A stretch of 18,444 nt of DNA from CAVQGZ01 sp964400785 (GTDB lineage: Bacteria; Actinomycetota; Actinomycetes; Jiangellales; Jiangellaceae): positions 1-18,444 of the forward strand of contig CAYNWB010000044.1 in assembly GCA_964400785.1 (NCBI GenBank), written 5' to 3'. Positions 7,081-14,934 of this stretch are shown piece by piece; within the stretch, counting starts at the first letter, position 1, and each line of letters starts with the position of its first letter. The translations under genes were made by a program, and so were the position numbers. The notes beneath the pieces were generated by a model. That model was given only the letters and a program-made list of their open reading frames with translations, searched no databases and had not been told where the DNA came from.

Positions 7081-7560
7081 GTGAGCGCGCTGACCGTCCT
7101 GACCGGGCTCGGCATCGTTGCCGGCCTGATCGGGACGGTCATTGTCGTGGTACCCGGAATCCTCATCGTCTGGGCATCCGTGCTGGTCTGGGCCCTCGTC
7201 GGCGACAACCCCTACCGCTGGTGGGCACTGGGGGCAGCCACGCTGCTGGTCGTCGCCAGCACGGTGCTGAAGTACCTGGTGCCGGGCCGTCGTCTGGCTC
7301 AGGCCGGCGTTCCCGGCTGGACCCTCGCGGTCGCCGGGCTGGGGGGCGTCGTCGGCTTCTTCGTGATCCCGGTGGTCGGGTTCTTCGTCGGGTTCGTCCT
7401 CGGCCTGCTGGGTGCTGAGCTGCTACGGCTGCGCGACATCGCGGCGGCGTGGCCGGCGACCACGAGCGCGCTCGCCGCTGTCGGCATCTCGGTCGCGGTG
7501 GAGCTCTTCGCGGGGCTGCTGATCGCAGCGGCCTGGGCTGCGGCTGTCATCGCCGCCTGA
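7081..7560 (+). CDS. DUF456 family integral membrane protein
   Basis: This 159-residue, very hydrophobic protein has no known enzymatic function. Predicted membrane segments are near residues 5-40, 48-67, 81-112 and 126-157, several long enough to be hairpins. The glycine-rich stretch GVVGFFVIPVVGFFVGF (89-105) followed by GLLGAE is typical of DUF456 (YqgC-like) proteins, as is the early GLIGTVIVVVPG. The GTG at 7081 is the first usable start after the upstream gene, 24 bp away. The ribosome binding site is weak, so translation may be coupled to the zinc-ribbon gene. The 3' end is convergent with the ABC permease gene, 25 bp apart. The assignment to DUF456 rests on the glycine pattern and length. 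Confidence 0.8.
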   Translation: MSALTVLTGLGIVAGLIGTVIVVVPGILIVWASVLVWALVGDNPYRWWALGAATLLVVASTVLKYLVPGRRLAQAGVPGWTLAVAGLGGVVGFFVIPVVGFFVGFVLGLLGAELLRLRDIAAAWPATTSALAAVGISVAVELFAGLLIAAAWAAAVIAA

Positions 7561-7585
7561 CGCAGCGTGACTCAGCTCGCTCCGC

Positions 7586-8458
7586 TCACGAGAGCACGTC
7601 CTTGGTCGTGAAGCGGGCCCAGGCCAGCGACAGGAAGACGAGCACCCATCCGCCCTGCAGCACCGCGTTGCCGACGAACGAGTCCCACACGATGGGGGTG
7701 CGCAGCAGGTCGGCGAAGTCGAGCCACCTGTCGGTGAGCAGGTAGGGGTGCAGCCAGTCGAGCTGGGAGAGCCCACCGAGAATCTGGGACGCGACGGCGA
7801 CGACGACGGTGGTGGCCATGGCCCCCACCGGCACGTCGGTGAGCGTCGAGACGAAGATGCCGACGGCAGCCAGTCCGGTCATCGACAGCGACGAGTACAG
7901 CGTGAGCAGGGCGATGCGGACGGTGAGGTCGGCGGCGCTCAGCGACCCACCCGACAGGCTCGCTGCGTCGCCCGCACCGAACAGCAGGTTGCCCAGCACC
8001 AGCCCGACGGTCGCCATCGCCACCGGTGCGACCAGGCAGAAGAGCATCACGACGGCGGTCTTGACCGCCAGCAGCCGCGTCCGACCTGCGGGCGCGACCA
8101 GCAGGTAGCGCAGCGTGCCCTGGGAGGCCTCCCCCGCGATGGAGTCTCCGGCCACGACGGCGATCGTCAGCGGCAGGAACAGGGGCAGCGCGACCACGAC
8201 CGACGTCGCGGCGATGAACGCCCCCGACTGGGCGACCTCGTCCAAGAAGGGCGGACCATCACCGGGAGCCGGCGGGCCGGAGGTCAGCTGTAGGGCCACC
8301 GCGATGAGCACAGGGATCGCGACCAGCGCGGCCAGCAGGGCGATCGTGCGGCGGCGGCGAAAGACGAGCCGTACCTCCGAGCGCAGCAGGCGTCCCCGGC
8401 TCACCCGCGCGACGGGCACAGTCGTGGGGTCGGCCGGCGCCAGATCAGCCTGCGACAT
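7586..8458 (-). CDS. ABC-2 type transporter permease
   Basis: This 290-residue membrane subunit of an ABC exporter has a short cytoplasmic N-terminus ending in RLLRSEVRLVFRRRR, then about six membrane segments (near 38-58, 83-105, 128-152, 178-200, 208-230 and 265-283). The conserved cytoplasmic stretch GDSIAGEASQGTLRYLL (104-120) is the ABC-2 signature, seen for example in NatB-like and bacitracin-type permeases. The gene starts inside the end of the ATPase gene (14-bp overlap), so the two are translationally coupled and form one transporter. It is the last gene of the three-gene operon. The cargo cannot be read from sequence. Confidence 0.88.
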   Translation of the reverse strand: MSQADLAPADPTTVPVARVSRGRLLRSEVRLVFRRRRTIALLAALVAIPVLIAVALQLTSGPPAPGDGPPFLDEVAQSGAFIAATSVVVALPLFLPLTIAVVAGDSIAGEASQGTLRYLLVAPAGRTRLLAVKTAVVMLFCLVAPVAMATVGLVLGNLLFGAGDAASLSGGSLSAADLTVRIALLTLYSSLSMTGLAAVGIFVSTLTDVPVGAMATTVVVAVASQILGGLSQLDWLHPYLLTDRWLDFADLLRTPIVWDSFVGNAVLQGGWVLVFLSLAWARFTTKDVLS

Positions 8459-9377
8459 CGAAGCCCTCCCCGGTGAGAGCGACGAATCGGTCCTCCAGGC
8501 TCTGCGACTGCAGCGAGAAGCCCCGCACCCGCACGTCGGCGTGCACCAGGGACGCCACGACGCGCTCCGGGGCGTGCTCGCCGAGCCGCGCCGTCACGTG
8601 CGGTCCGGTCGAGCTCACCTCAGCCATGCCGAGCGCGGTCAGCGTCGAGATCGCGGACGGCACGTCCGGGGTGTCGACCTGCACCGTCATCGCCGAGTCG
8701 GCGCGAAACTCGTCCAGCGTCCCCTGGGCTACGAGACGTCCGCGACTCATCACGCCGACGTGCGAGCAGATCTGGTCGACCTCGGCGAGCAGGTGGGACG
8801 ACACGAGCACGGTGGTGCCGTCGTCGGCCAGCGATCGCACCAGGGCACGCACCTCACGTGTGCCCTGGGGGTCGAGCCCGTTCGTGGGCTCGTCGAGCAC
8901 CAGCAGCGCGCGCGGGCGCAGCAGGGCGCTGGCGATACCGAGCCGTTGCTTCATGCCCAACGAGTAGGCCTTGGCCTTCTTGCCGGCCGCCGCGGTGAGG
9001 CCGACCCGGTGCAGCGCATCGGCGACGCGCTCGGCACGGGTGGCCGGGTCGGTGGTGGGGTCGGCCGCATCCAACCTGGCCAGGTTGGCAGTGCCGGACA
9101 GGTATGGGTAGAAGGCGGGTCCCTCGACGAGGGCGCCGACCCTCGGCAGGGCGTCGGCCAGCCGGCGCGGCACGTCGTGCCCGAGCACGCTGGCCGAACC
9201 ATGGTCGGCCGACGCCAGCCCGAGAAGCATGCGAATCGTCGTGGTCTTGCCCGAGCCGTTGGGTCCCAAGAACCCGTACACCGCACCGGTGGGAACGGCC
9301 AGGTCGATCGCGTCGACGACCGTCTGCCGGCCGAACCTCTTCGTCAGTCCCGAGGTCTCGACGGCGAGGTCGGTCAC
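8445..9377 (-). CDS. ABC transporter ATP-binding protein (exporter type)
   Basis: This 310-residue cytoplasmic ATPase should power the ABC-2 permease encoded just downstream. The motifs are intact: Walker A GPNGSGKT (38-45), signature SLGMKQ (139-144), Walker B LLVLDE (158-163), D-loop GLDPQG and switch His195 in VSSHLLAEVD. At the Q-loop position it has VEGPAFYPYLSG (84-95), with Glu where many ABC proteins have Gln. This is common in the BcrA/drug-export branch, so it is not a defect. A C-terminal extension of about 75 residues follows the nucleotide-binding domain. The GTG start overlaps the stop codon of the LolA-like gene in the sequence GTGA, and its 3' end overlaps the permease start, showing a tightly coupled operon. 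Confidence 0.93.
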   Translation of the reverse strand: MTDLAVETSGLTKRFGRQTVVDAIDLAVPTGAVYGFLGPNGSGKTTTIRMLLGLASADHGSASVLGHDVPRRLADALPRVGALVEGPAFYPYLSGTANLARLDAADPTTDPATRAERVADALHRVGLTAAAGKKAKAYSLGMKQRLGIASALLRPRALLVLDEPTNGLDPQGTREVRALVRSLADDGTTVLVSSHLLAEVDQICSHVGVMSRGRLVAQGTLDEFRADSAMTVQVDTPDVPSAISTLTALGMAEVSSTGPHVTARLGEHAPERVVASLVHADVRVRGFSLQSQSLEDRFVALTGEGFDVAG

Positions 9378-10435
9378 GCGGCGTCGGCCGCGGCCTCGAG
9401 CACCTGCGGCGTCACGGCACCGACCAGCACCCGACCGTCGTCGGCGAGCATCACCGACAGCAGCGAGGTGCGCAGCACGTCACCACCCGCGACCGGAGTC
9501 AGCAGGTCGGCCGGAAGCATCGCGCGCGGGTCTGACCCGTCCTCCGCCGGCTGGGGGGCAGGCATGACGAGCACGCTCGTCCACCCCTCACCGACGACCG
9601 CGGGCTCGACACCCTCCGGGCGCTCGGCGGCGTCGTAGTCGGGCTTCTCGCCATCGAAGGTCTCGACGGTGGCCCCGGGCGGGGTGGTGAGGTCGAAGAC
9701 GTCCGCGGACGGAGCGGTGGGGTCGAACGAGGTGAAGCCGATGTCGATCGCCGGCTCGCTCGCCCCCGTCGCGGTGACCTGGACGCGCAGCACAGCCCCG
9801 GTCTGCGCGTCGACGGCGAGGGACGCCGAACCGATCAGGGTTCCGTCCTGCTCAGGCGTCAGCACCACCTGGTAGGCGGCTCGACCGGCCACCATCATCG
9901 GCTCTCCTGCGGTCACGGTCGTGGTCGGCTCCACAGCGTCGAGCAGCCACTGCGCCGCCTCGGCCGGATCGGGAACCTCGCCGTTCCAGGGCGCGTCGGC
10001 CTTCGCGTCGGCGTCGTGCTCCGGGACCTGACCCGTCGTGAGCGTCGAGGTGTCGGACTCGTACAGCCACAGCTGGTCACCGTTGCGGATCAGCGTGGTC
10101 TCGCCCATGGTCGAGGCCACCGAGGCGCGCGCCAGCTCGTCGCCGTCGCGCCAGATGCGAACCGTGCGCTGCTCGTCGCCGAGACCGCCGCTGGGCATGC
10201 CGCCGCCTGGCCCGGCGCTGGGGTCGAGCCCACCGAGCAGCGCAGTCGGGATGCCCAGGTCGGTGACCGCCAGCACGGTGCCCGAGAACGACTCGACGTC
10301 GGACTCGGCCGCCATGACGAGCACCTCTTGCGGGGTCTTCGCCGGCAGGTCGGCCGACGCCCCCGGTGCCACCACGGCAGCCGCCACCAGAGCAAGGACG
10401 CCACCGGGAACCAGCCACCGCACCGAACGCTTCAT
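9374..10435 (-). CDS. Secreted LolA/RseB-like protein, first gene of an ABC operon
   Basis: This 353-residue protein has a Sec signal peptide (KR at the N-terminus, hydrophobic 11-25, likely cleavage after ASA at residue 28) and no lipobox Cys. The mature part resembles the LolA/RseB half-barrel fold, with strand-rich features such as TVRIWRDGDELARAS, NGDQLWLYES and AGRAAYQVVLTPEQ, followed by a C-terminal portion of about 120 residues. LolA-fold proteins bind lipoprotein acyl chains or other hydrophobic ligands. An outer-membrane role is unlikely in an actinobacterium. Stop and start overlap with the ABC ATPase gene (GTGA), so it probably hands substrate to, or receives it from, that exporter. 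I chose the ATG at 10435 over in-frame upstream codons because the signal peptide begins there and TACAGT lies seven bases before it. Family assignment is from pattern, not alignment. Confidence 0.7.
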   Translation of the reverse strand: MKRSVRWLVPGGVLALVAAAVVAPGASADLPAKTPQEVLVMAAESDVESFSGTVLAVTDLGIPTALLGGLDPSAGPGGGMPSGGLGDEQRTVRIWRDGDELARASVASTMGETTLIRNGDQLWLYESDTSTLTTGQVPEHDADAKADAPWNGEVPDPAEAAQWLLDAVEPTTTVTAGEPMMVAGRAAYQVVLTPEQDGTLIGSASLAVDAQTGAVLRVQVTATGASEPAIDIGFTSFDPTAPSADVFDLTTPPGATVETFDGEKPDYDAAERPEGVEPAVVGEGWTSVLVMPAPQPAEDGSDPRAMLPADLLTPVAGGDVLRTSLLSVMLADDGRVLVGAVTPQVLEAAADAA

Positions 10436-10442
10436 GACACCG

Positions 10443-10448
10443 ACTGTA
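10443..10448 (-). promoter_or_regulatory. -10 hexamer, leaderless start of the LolA-like/ABC operon
   Basis: TACAGT on the minus strand fits TANNNT and sits exactly seven bases before the ATG at 10435. No Shine-Dalgarno precedes that ATG. This would be the promoter of the whole three-gene operon, in the 85-bp region shared with divergent pgi. Confidence 0.45.
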
Positions 10449-10512
10449 CGTTCTCGCCGCTGGTTCCGCAGGTCGCGGGAGCGCCCGCACAGCCGCGGGC
10501 GTGCTGCTAGAA

Positions 10513-10518
10513 AAGGAA
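10513..10518 (+). promoter_or_regulatory. Ribosome binding site of pgi
   Basis: AAGGAA lies just upstream of the ATG at 10521 with a 2-base gap after the last A, that is four bases after the GG core. The spacing is short. An overlapping TAGAAA (10508-10513) lies seven bases before the ATG but lacks the final T of a good -10, so whether the start is leadered or leaderless is unclear. Confidence 0.45.
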
Positions 10519-10520
10519 CC

Positions 10521-12158
10521 ATGACAGACACGCCGCTGGTCTCGTCCCGCCCCGAGTGGGCCGCCCTGCGCCGGCACGCCGATTCCATCGCTGCCACGCA
10601 CCTGCGCGACATGTTCGCGGCCGACCCGACCCGCGGTGAGCGACTGACGGTCGAGGCTGCCGGGCTGGTGCTCGACTACTCCAAGAACCGCGTGGACGAC
10701 ACCACCCTGGCGCTGCTGCAGAACCTGGCTGCCGCGGTGGACGTCGCGGGCTACCGCGACCGTATGTTCGCCGGAGAGGCGATCAACGCCACCGAAGGAC
10801 GCGCGGTGCTGCACACCGCCCTGCGGGCACCCCGCGACGCCGTCGTCGAGGTGGACGGTCTGAACGTCGTGCCCGAGGTGCACGCCGTGCTCGACGCCAT
10901 GGGGGCCTTCGCCGACCAGGTGCGCGGCCGGCAGTGGCTCGGAGCCACCGGCAAGCCCCTCACCTCGGTGGTCAACATCGGCATCGGCGGGTCCGACCTC
11001 GGTCCGGCCATGGCCGTCCTCGCACTCACCCCCTACTGCGACCCGGGCATCTCGGTGCACTTCGTCTCCAACGTCGACGGCGACGACATGGCCGAGACCC
11101 TCAAGGGGCTGGATGCCGAGACGACGCTGTTCATCGTGGCGAGCAAGACGTTCACCACGCTCGAGACCATGACCAACGCCGCCAGCGCGCGTCGCTGGCT
11201 TGTGGACGCGCTCGGCGAGCAGGCAGTGGCGCGCCACTTCGTCGCCGTGTCGACCGCGGCCGACGAGGTCGCCGCCTTCGGCATCGACACGGCCAACATG
11301 TTCGGCTTCTGGGACTGGGTCGGCGGGCGCTACTCCATGGACTCCGCGATCGGCCTGTCGCTCATGATGGCCATCGGGCCGGACGGCTTCCGCAGCCTGC
11401 TCGACGGGTTCGCCGCCATGGACGACCACTTCCGCACCGCCCCACCCGAGGCGAACGCACCCGTTCTGCTGGGCCTTCTCGGCGTCTGGTACCGCAACTT
11501 TCTCGGCGCGTGCAGCCACGCCGTGCTGCCCTACAGCCAGTACCTCGACAAGTTCGCCGACTACCTGCAGCAGCTCGACATGGAGTCCAACGGCAAGTCG
11601 GTGACGCTGGCCGGGCAGCGCGTCGACTACGACACCGGGCCGATCGTCTGGGGCACGCCGGGCACGAACGGGCAGCACGCCTACTACCAGCTCATCCACC
11701 AGGGCACGACGCTGATCCCAGCCGACTTCATCGGCTTCGCCCACCCGGGCAACGACCTCGGCGAGCACCACGACCTGCTCATGGCGAACTACTTCGCCCA
11801 GACCGAGGCGCTGGCGTTCGGCAAGACCCGCGAGCAGGTCGAGGCTGAGGGCGTGGCTCCCGAGCTGGTCGAGCACAAGGTGTTCGAGGGCAACCGGCCG
11901 ACCACGTCGATCTTCGCCGACCGTCTCGACCCCTTCACCCTGGGGGCCCTCGTCGCGCTGTACGAGCACAAGGTGTTCGTGCAGGGAGTGATCTGGGGCG
12001 TGAACTCCTTCGACCAGTGGGGCGTCGAGCTGGGCAAGGTGCTGGCCAAGGCCATCGCACCCGAGCTGGTGAGTCCCGACGCACCCGACCTGAGCGGCCA
12101 CGACTCGTCCACGGCGACCCTCATCCGCCGGTACCGCGCGGCTCGCGGCCGGGCCTAG
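10521..12158 (+). CDS. pgi: Glucose-6-phosphate isomerase
   Basis: This 545-residue cytoplasmic enzyme interconverts glucose 6-phosphate and fructose 6-phosphate in glycolysis and gluconeogenesis. Both family signatures are intact: DWVGGRYSMDSAIGL (265-279) and GVIWGVNSFDQWGVELGK (489-506). Catalytic residues can be placed as E355 (in MESNGKS), H386 (in GQHAYYQLIHQG) and K506, the first two at the same numbers as in E. coli Pgi. The phosphate-binding loop NIGIGGSDLGP is also present. Length is standard for the large bacterial form. The ATG at 10521 is supported by homology from residue 10 onward and by the upstream AAGGAA. The frame is open farther upstream but only antisense to the LolA-like gene. 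It is divergent from the ABC operon and 33 bp upstream of the membrane-PLC gene, which may be read through from it. Confidence 0.97.
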   Translation: MTDTPLVSSRPEWAALRRHADSIAATHLRDMFAADPTRGERLTVEAAGLVLDYSKNRVDDTTLALLQNLAAAVDVAGYRDRMFAGEAINATEGRAVLHTALRAPRDAVVEVDGLNVVPEVHAVLDAMGAFADQVRGRQWLGATGKPLTSVVNIGIGGSDLGPAMAVLALTPYCDPGISVHFVSNVDGDDMAETLKGLDAETTLFIVASKTFTTLETMTNAASARRWLVDALGEQAVARHFVAVSTAADEVAAFGIDTANMFGFWDWVGGRYSMDSAIGLSLMMAIGPDGFRSLLDGFAAMDDHFRTAPPEANAPVLLGLLGVWYRNFLGACSHAVLPYSQYLDKFADYLQQLDMESNGKSVTLAGQRVDYDTGPIVWGTPGTNGQHAYYQLIHQGTTLIPADFIGFAHPGNDLGEHHDLLMANYFAQTEALAFGKTREQVEAEGVAPELVEHKVFEGNRPTTSIFADRLDPFTLGALVALYEHKVFVQGVIWGVNSFDQWGVELGKVLAKAIAPELVSPDAPDLSGHDSSTATLIRRYRAARGRA

Positions 12159-12191
12159 CGGCACCACCCACCGACGCCGACCCGAGGCCTG

Positions 12192-14363
12192 ATGCCCAAC
12201 ACCTGGGACTCCGTGGGCACACCCGCAGGGCGCCGCACCGCGTCACGTGTGCTGGTCGTCGTGGGCAGCGTCCTGCTGTTCGTCGCGGTGCTGTGCGTCG
12301 TGGGCTACCGGCTCTTTCTCGACACCGAGACGTTCGCCGCCGGCGTGGACGACATCCGCAAGACCGAGGCTGTCAGCGACGCTCTCGGTCGTGAGCTCAC
12401 GACACAGATCGTCGCTGGCAAGCCCGACCTGATCGCGGTACGACCTCTGATCGAGCAGGTCACAGCAGAGATCGCCAGCAGCGACCTGCTGACCCCCCTG
12501 GTCACGCGAGCCGCCGCCCAGGTACAGCTGGCTGCGACCACCGAGAGCTCCGGCACCATCGCGCTGCGGCTGGCAGATGCCGGGGCGGTCGCGGCGTCCG
12601 CGTTGCGCGCCTTCGTCCCGGACGTCGGCGGCCAGATTCCGGCCGACCTGTCCGTCACCCTCGCCGAGGTCGGTGCCCAGCAGGTCTTCGCCTCGACCAT
12701 CCGGGCAGCGCGGTACCTGTCGCTGGCTGCTTGGCTGCTGCCGGTGCTGGCCCTGGGCACGCTGGCGATGGCGGTCTGGATCTCGCCCAACCAGCGCAAG
12801 GGCCTCGTGCGGGTCGGTGTCGGCCTGCTCGTCGTCGGGGCAGTGCTGGGCACGCTCACGCTCGTGTCGGGCATCGTCGTCGGCACCCTGGACTCCACCA
12901 CCCTCACCGGAGCCCTCGCCGACGGTGCGTGGCAGGTGTGGAGCAGGTCGTTCTGGCTCGCCACGGCCGTCGTGCTCGTCTCGGGGGCGGTCATCGCGGC
13001 CGCTGCCTCGGCGATGCTGCCCGACGTCGACGTGGCGGCCGTGGGCCGGGCGGCGTGGCAGCGTCTTCGCGCTCGTCCGACCACCACCGAGGGGCTCGCG
13101 CTGCGCGGCGTGGTGATCGCCGCGGTCGGGGTGGGGCTGGTGCTCGAGCCCGTCCGACTGCTCACGTGGGGCACCGTGCTGGTGGGCCTCGCCGTGCTCG
13201 TCTATGGGGTCTCCGAGCTCACCGACGCGGCCGTCGGGGCACGGCGCGGGGAACCGGCGCCGTCCCCCGCCCCCACGTCGGAGGCCGAGCAGCACGACAC
13301 GCTGACGACCGGCTGGTCGCTCGGGCTGATCATCGCCGGGGTCGTCGTCGTGCTCGGCGCGGGAGTGGTGTGGGTGGTGCAGGGGGTGCGCACCGAGCCC
13401 GCGGAGGCCCTGGCGGTGAGCACGGGCGCCGGCGAGGTGTGCAACGGCCACGCCGAGCTGTGCGAGCGCGGCTACGACGAGGTGTCGTACGCGACCACCC
13501 ACAACGCGATGTCGGCCGCCGACGAGCCGGGCTGGTTCCTGGCCGAGCAGCCGCACGGGGTGACCGCTCAGCTCGACGGTGGGGCACGTGCCGTGATGAT
13601 CGACGTGTGGGAGGCCCGCCCCGCCGGCGAGTACGTCTCGTCCCTGACAGTGAACCTGACCGAGGGTCGCGCCGACCTCGAGGAGTCGTTCGAACCCGAG
13701 GTGATCGACGCTGCCCTGCGCGTCGTCGAGACGGTGATCGGTCCGCCGACGGGCCCTGCCGCCCTTTTCATGTGCCATGGCCTGTGCGAGATCGGCGCCA
13801 CCGAGCTGGCCCCGACCCTGGACGCGCTGCGCGTGTGGCTCGATACCCACCCGGACGAGGTGGTGACCGTGATCGTGGAGAACCACGTACCGGCGTCCGA
13901 CATCGGCGAGGCCTTTCTGGCCGCGGGGCTCGAGCCCTACCTGCACACTCCCACCGAGGGCGCCTGGCCCACGCTCGCCGAGATGATCACCAGCGGCCGG
14001 CGCCTTGTCGTGCTCACCGAGGAGGGCTCCGGCGCGCCGACCTACCCGTGGCTGCGCAACGCGTTCGCCCTGGTGCAGGACACCCCGTACACGTTCCCGG
14101 ATGTCGACGACTTCAGCTGCGAACCGAACCGCGGGCCCCCCGACGCCCCCCTGCTGCTGGTCAACCACTGGCTGTCGGGGTTCACGAGCCTGGTGAGCGC
14201 AGCCGAGCAGGTCAACGTCGCCGAGGTGCTGGGTGAGCGCGTGCAGCAGTGCGAGCGCGAGCGGGGCCTGCTACCGAACTTCGTCGGCGTCAACTTCTAC
14301 ACGATCGGGGACGTGCTGGCGGTGGTCGACGATCTGAACGGGGTGGGCGCGGCCGGGTCGTGA
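12192..14363 (+). CDS. Polytopic membrane protein fused to an extracellular PI-PLC-like domain
   Basis: This 723-residue protein joins a seven-segment membrane region (near residues 18-41, 175-196, 205-230, 254-276, 305-321, 324-341 and 374-396) to a C-terminal domain of about 310 residues. Between the first two segments is an external, mostly helical region (42-174). The C-terminal domain resembles PI-PLC X-type phosphodiesterases of the plant At5g67130-like group: ATTHNAMS with H437, QLDGGARAVMIDVWEA with D471, and FMCHGLCEIG with H529 as the second probable catalytic His. With the N-terminus inside, seven segments put this domain outside, in keeping with six Cys (417, 424, 528, 532, 643, 687) that could form disulfides. 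The substrate could be phosphatidylinositol or another phosphodiester, but this is inferred. The start has only a weak GAGG before it. The gene follows pgi by 33 bp and ends in a hairpin shared with the convergent gene. Confidence 0.8.
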   Translation: MPNTWDSVGTPAGRRTASRVLVVVGSVLLFVAVLCVVGYRLFLDTETFAAGVDDIRKTEAVSDALGRELTTQIVAGKPDLIAVRPLIEQVTAEIASSDLLTPLVTRAAAQVQLAATTESSGTIALRLADAGAVAASALRAFVPDVGGQIPADLSVTLAEVGAQQVFASTIRAARYLSLAAWLLPVLALGTLAMAVWISPNQRKGLVRVGVGLLVVGAVLGTLTLVSGIVVGTLDSTTLTGALADGAWQVWSRSFWLATAVVLVSGAVIAAAASAMLPDVDVAAVGRAAWQRLRARPTTTEGLALRGVVIAAVGVGLVLEPVRLLTWGTVLVGLAVLVYGVSELTDAAVGARRGEPAPSPAPTSEAEQHDTLTTGWSLGLIIAGVVVVLGAGVVWVVQGVRTEPAEALAVSTGAGEVCNGHAELCERGYDEVSYATTHNAMSAADEPGWFLAEQPHGVTAQLDGGARAVMIDVWEARPAGEYVSSLTVNLTEGRADLEESFEPEVIDAALRVVETVIGPPTGPAALFMCHGLCEIGATELAPTLDALRVWLDTHPDEVVTVIVENHVPASDIGEAFLAAGLEPYLHTPTEGAWPTLAEMITSGRRLVVLTEEGSGAPTYPWLRNAFALVQDTPYTFPDVDDFSCEPNRGPPDAPLLLVNHWLSGFTSLVSAAEQVNVAEVLGERVQQCERERGLLPNFVGVNFYTIGDVLAVVDDLNGVGAAGS

Positions 14364-14412
14364 TCGATGTGCGGGACGAGGACAGATATGTCCCCGAGAC
14401 ACACATCGATCA
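14361..14412. terminator. Bidirectional hairpin built from both stop codons
   Basis: TGATCGATGTG (14361-14371) and CACATCGATCA (14402-14412) are perfect 11-base inverted arms. An inner hairpin GGACA (14380-14384), GATA loop, TGTCC (14389-14393) sits between them. The outer ends of the arms are the TGA stop codons of the two convergent genes, so the whole 46-bp intergenic region is one palindromic structure. There is no U-tract on either strand, so termination would be of the non-canonical actinobacterial kind. Confidence 0.7.
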
Positions 14413-14886
14413 TCGTCCGCCGCGGATGTCGCGCACCGTCTGCTGGGCTGCCACGTCGAGGGTCGCCGTCACCGGGCCGCCGAGCACTGCTCGCACCACC
14501 GCCTCGGACGGCAGCTCGGTCACGTCGACCGGTGCGTCGGCGTCGCCCGCGGCCGCCTGGCGCAGCAGCGACCGGCACACGTAGGCGTCGTCGAGGATCC
14601 CGAGAACCCCCTCGTCGTCGGTGACGAGGTCGTCGCGGTTGCCGAGGTAGCCGTGAGCGGCGTCGAGCACCTCGACCCAGTCGACCCGACCGGAGTCGAC
14701 GGCCATGCCGATCATGTCGAGCAGCGTGGCAGTGTCGTCCAGGTAGTTCACGATCTCTGCGCGGATGGCGGCCGAGTCGGGCACCGACTGCGGGCTGAGG
14801 TCCTCCAACCGAGCCATCAGCGACGCCCAGGAGCCCTCACCGGACTCGATGGAACCGATCAGCTGACGCAGTGGGTTGTCGCGCAT
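14410..14886 (-). CDS. Small hypothetical protein with a DUF1232-like (YkvA-like) core
   Basis: I do not recognise this 158-residue protein with certainty. The stretch at 79-103 reads GYLGNRDDLVTDDEG followed by VLGILDDAYV, which recalls the DUF1232 pattern (Y-L-x3-D-L-[IV]-P-D-x-[IVL]-x-x-[IVL]-G-x-[IVL]-D-D-A), though the usual Pro is Thr89 and no membrane segment follows. The rest looks helical, acidic and soluble. The ATG at 14886 is preceded by AAGG and by a weak TAGACA six bases upstream. It is the third gene of a probable operon, 48 bp after the DUF2505 gene. Its stop codon is part of the bidirectional hairpin shared with the membrane-PLC gene. Function unknown. Confidence 0.65.
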   Translation of the reverse strand: MRDNPLRQLIGSIESGEGSWASLMARLEDLSPQSVPDSAAIRAEIVNYLDDTATLLDMIGMAVDSGRVDWVEVLDAAHGYLGNRDDLVTDDEGVLGILDDAYVCRSLLRQAAAGDADAPVDVTELPSEAVVRAVLGGPVTATLDVAAQQTVRDIRGGR

Positions 14887-14934
14887 GCGCCTTGTCTACC
14901 CGATACCCGCGCCGGGCCGGTCACCGCCTCGACG

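Noticed and set aside
7566..7590. Terminator hairpin between the DUF456 and permease genes
   Set aside because: Only 5-base arms (CGTGA and TCACG) with a 15-base loop and no U-tract. Too weak to call.
8520..8720. Broken Q-loop in the ABC ATPase
   Set aside because: The Glu at the Q-loop position (residue 85, at about 9123-9125) is common in BcrA-like export ATPases, and all other motifs are intact.
10077..12167. Long open frame antisense to pgi and reaching into the LolA-like gene
   Set aside because: It mirrors the codon bias of pgi. Its translation is His/Val/Gly-rich and unlike any family, and pgi is intact.
12243..14168. Long open frame antisense to the membrane-PLC gene
   Set aside because: It has no membrane or enzyme motifs and an atypical composition. 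The plus strand has coherent membrane segments and catalytic motifs.
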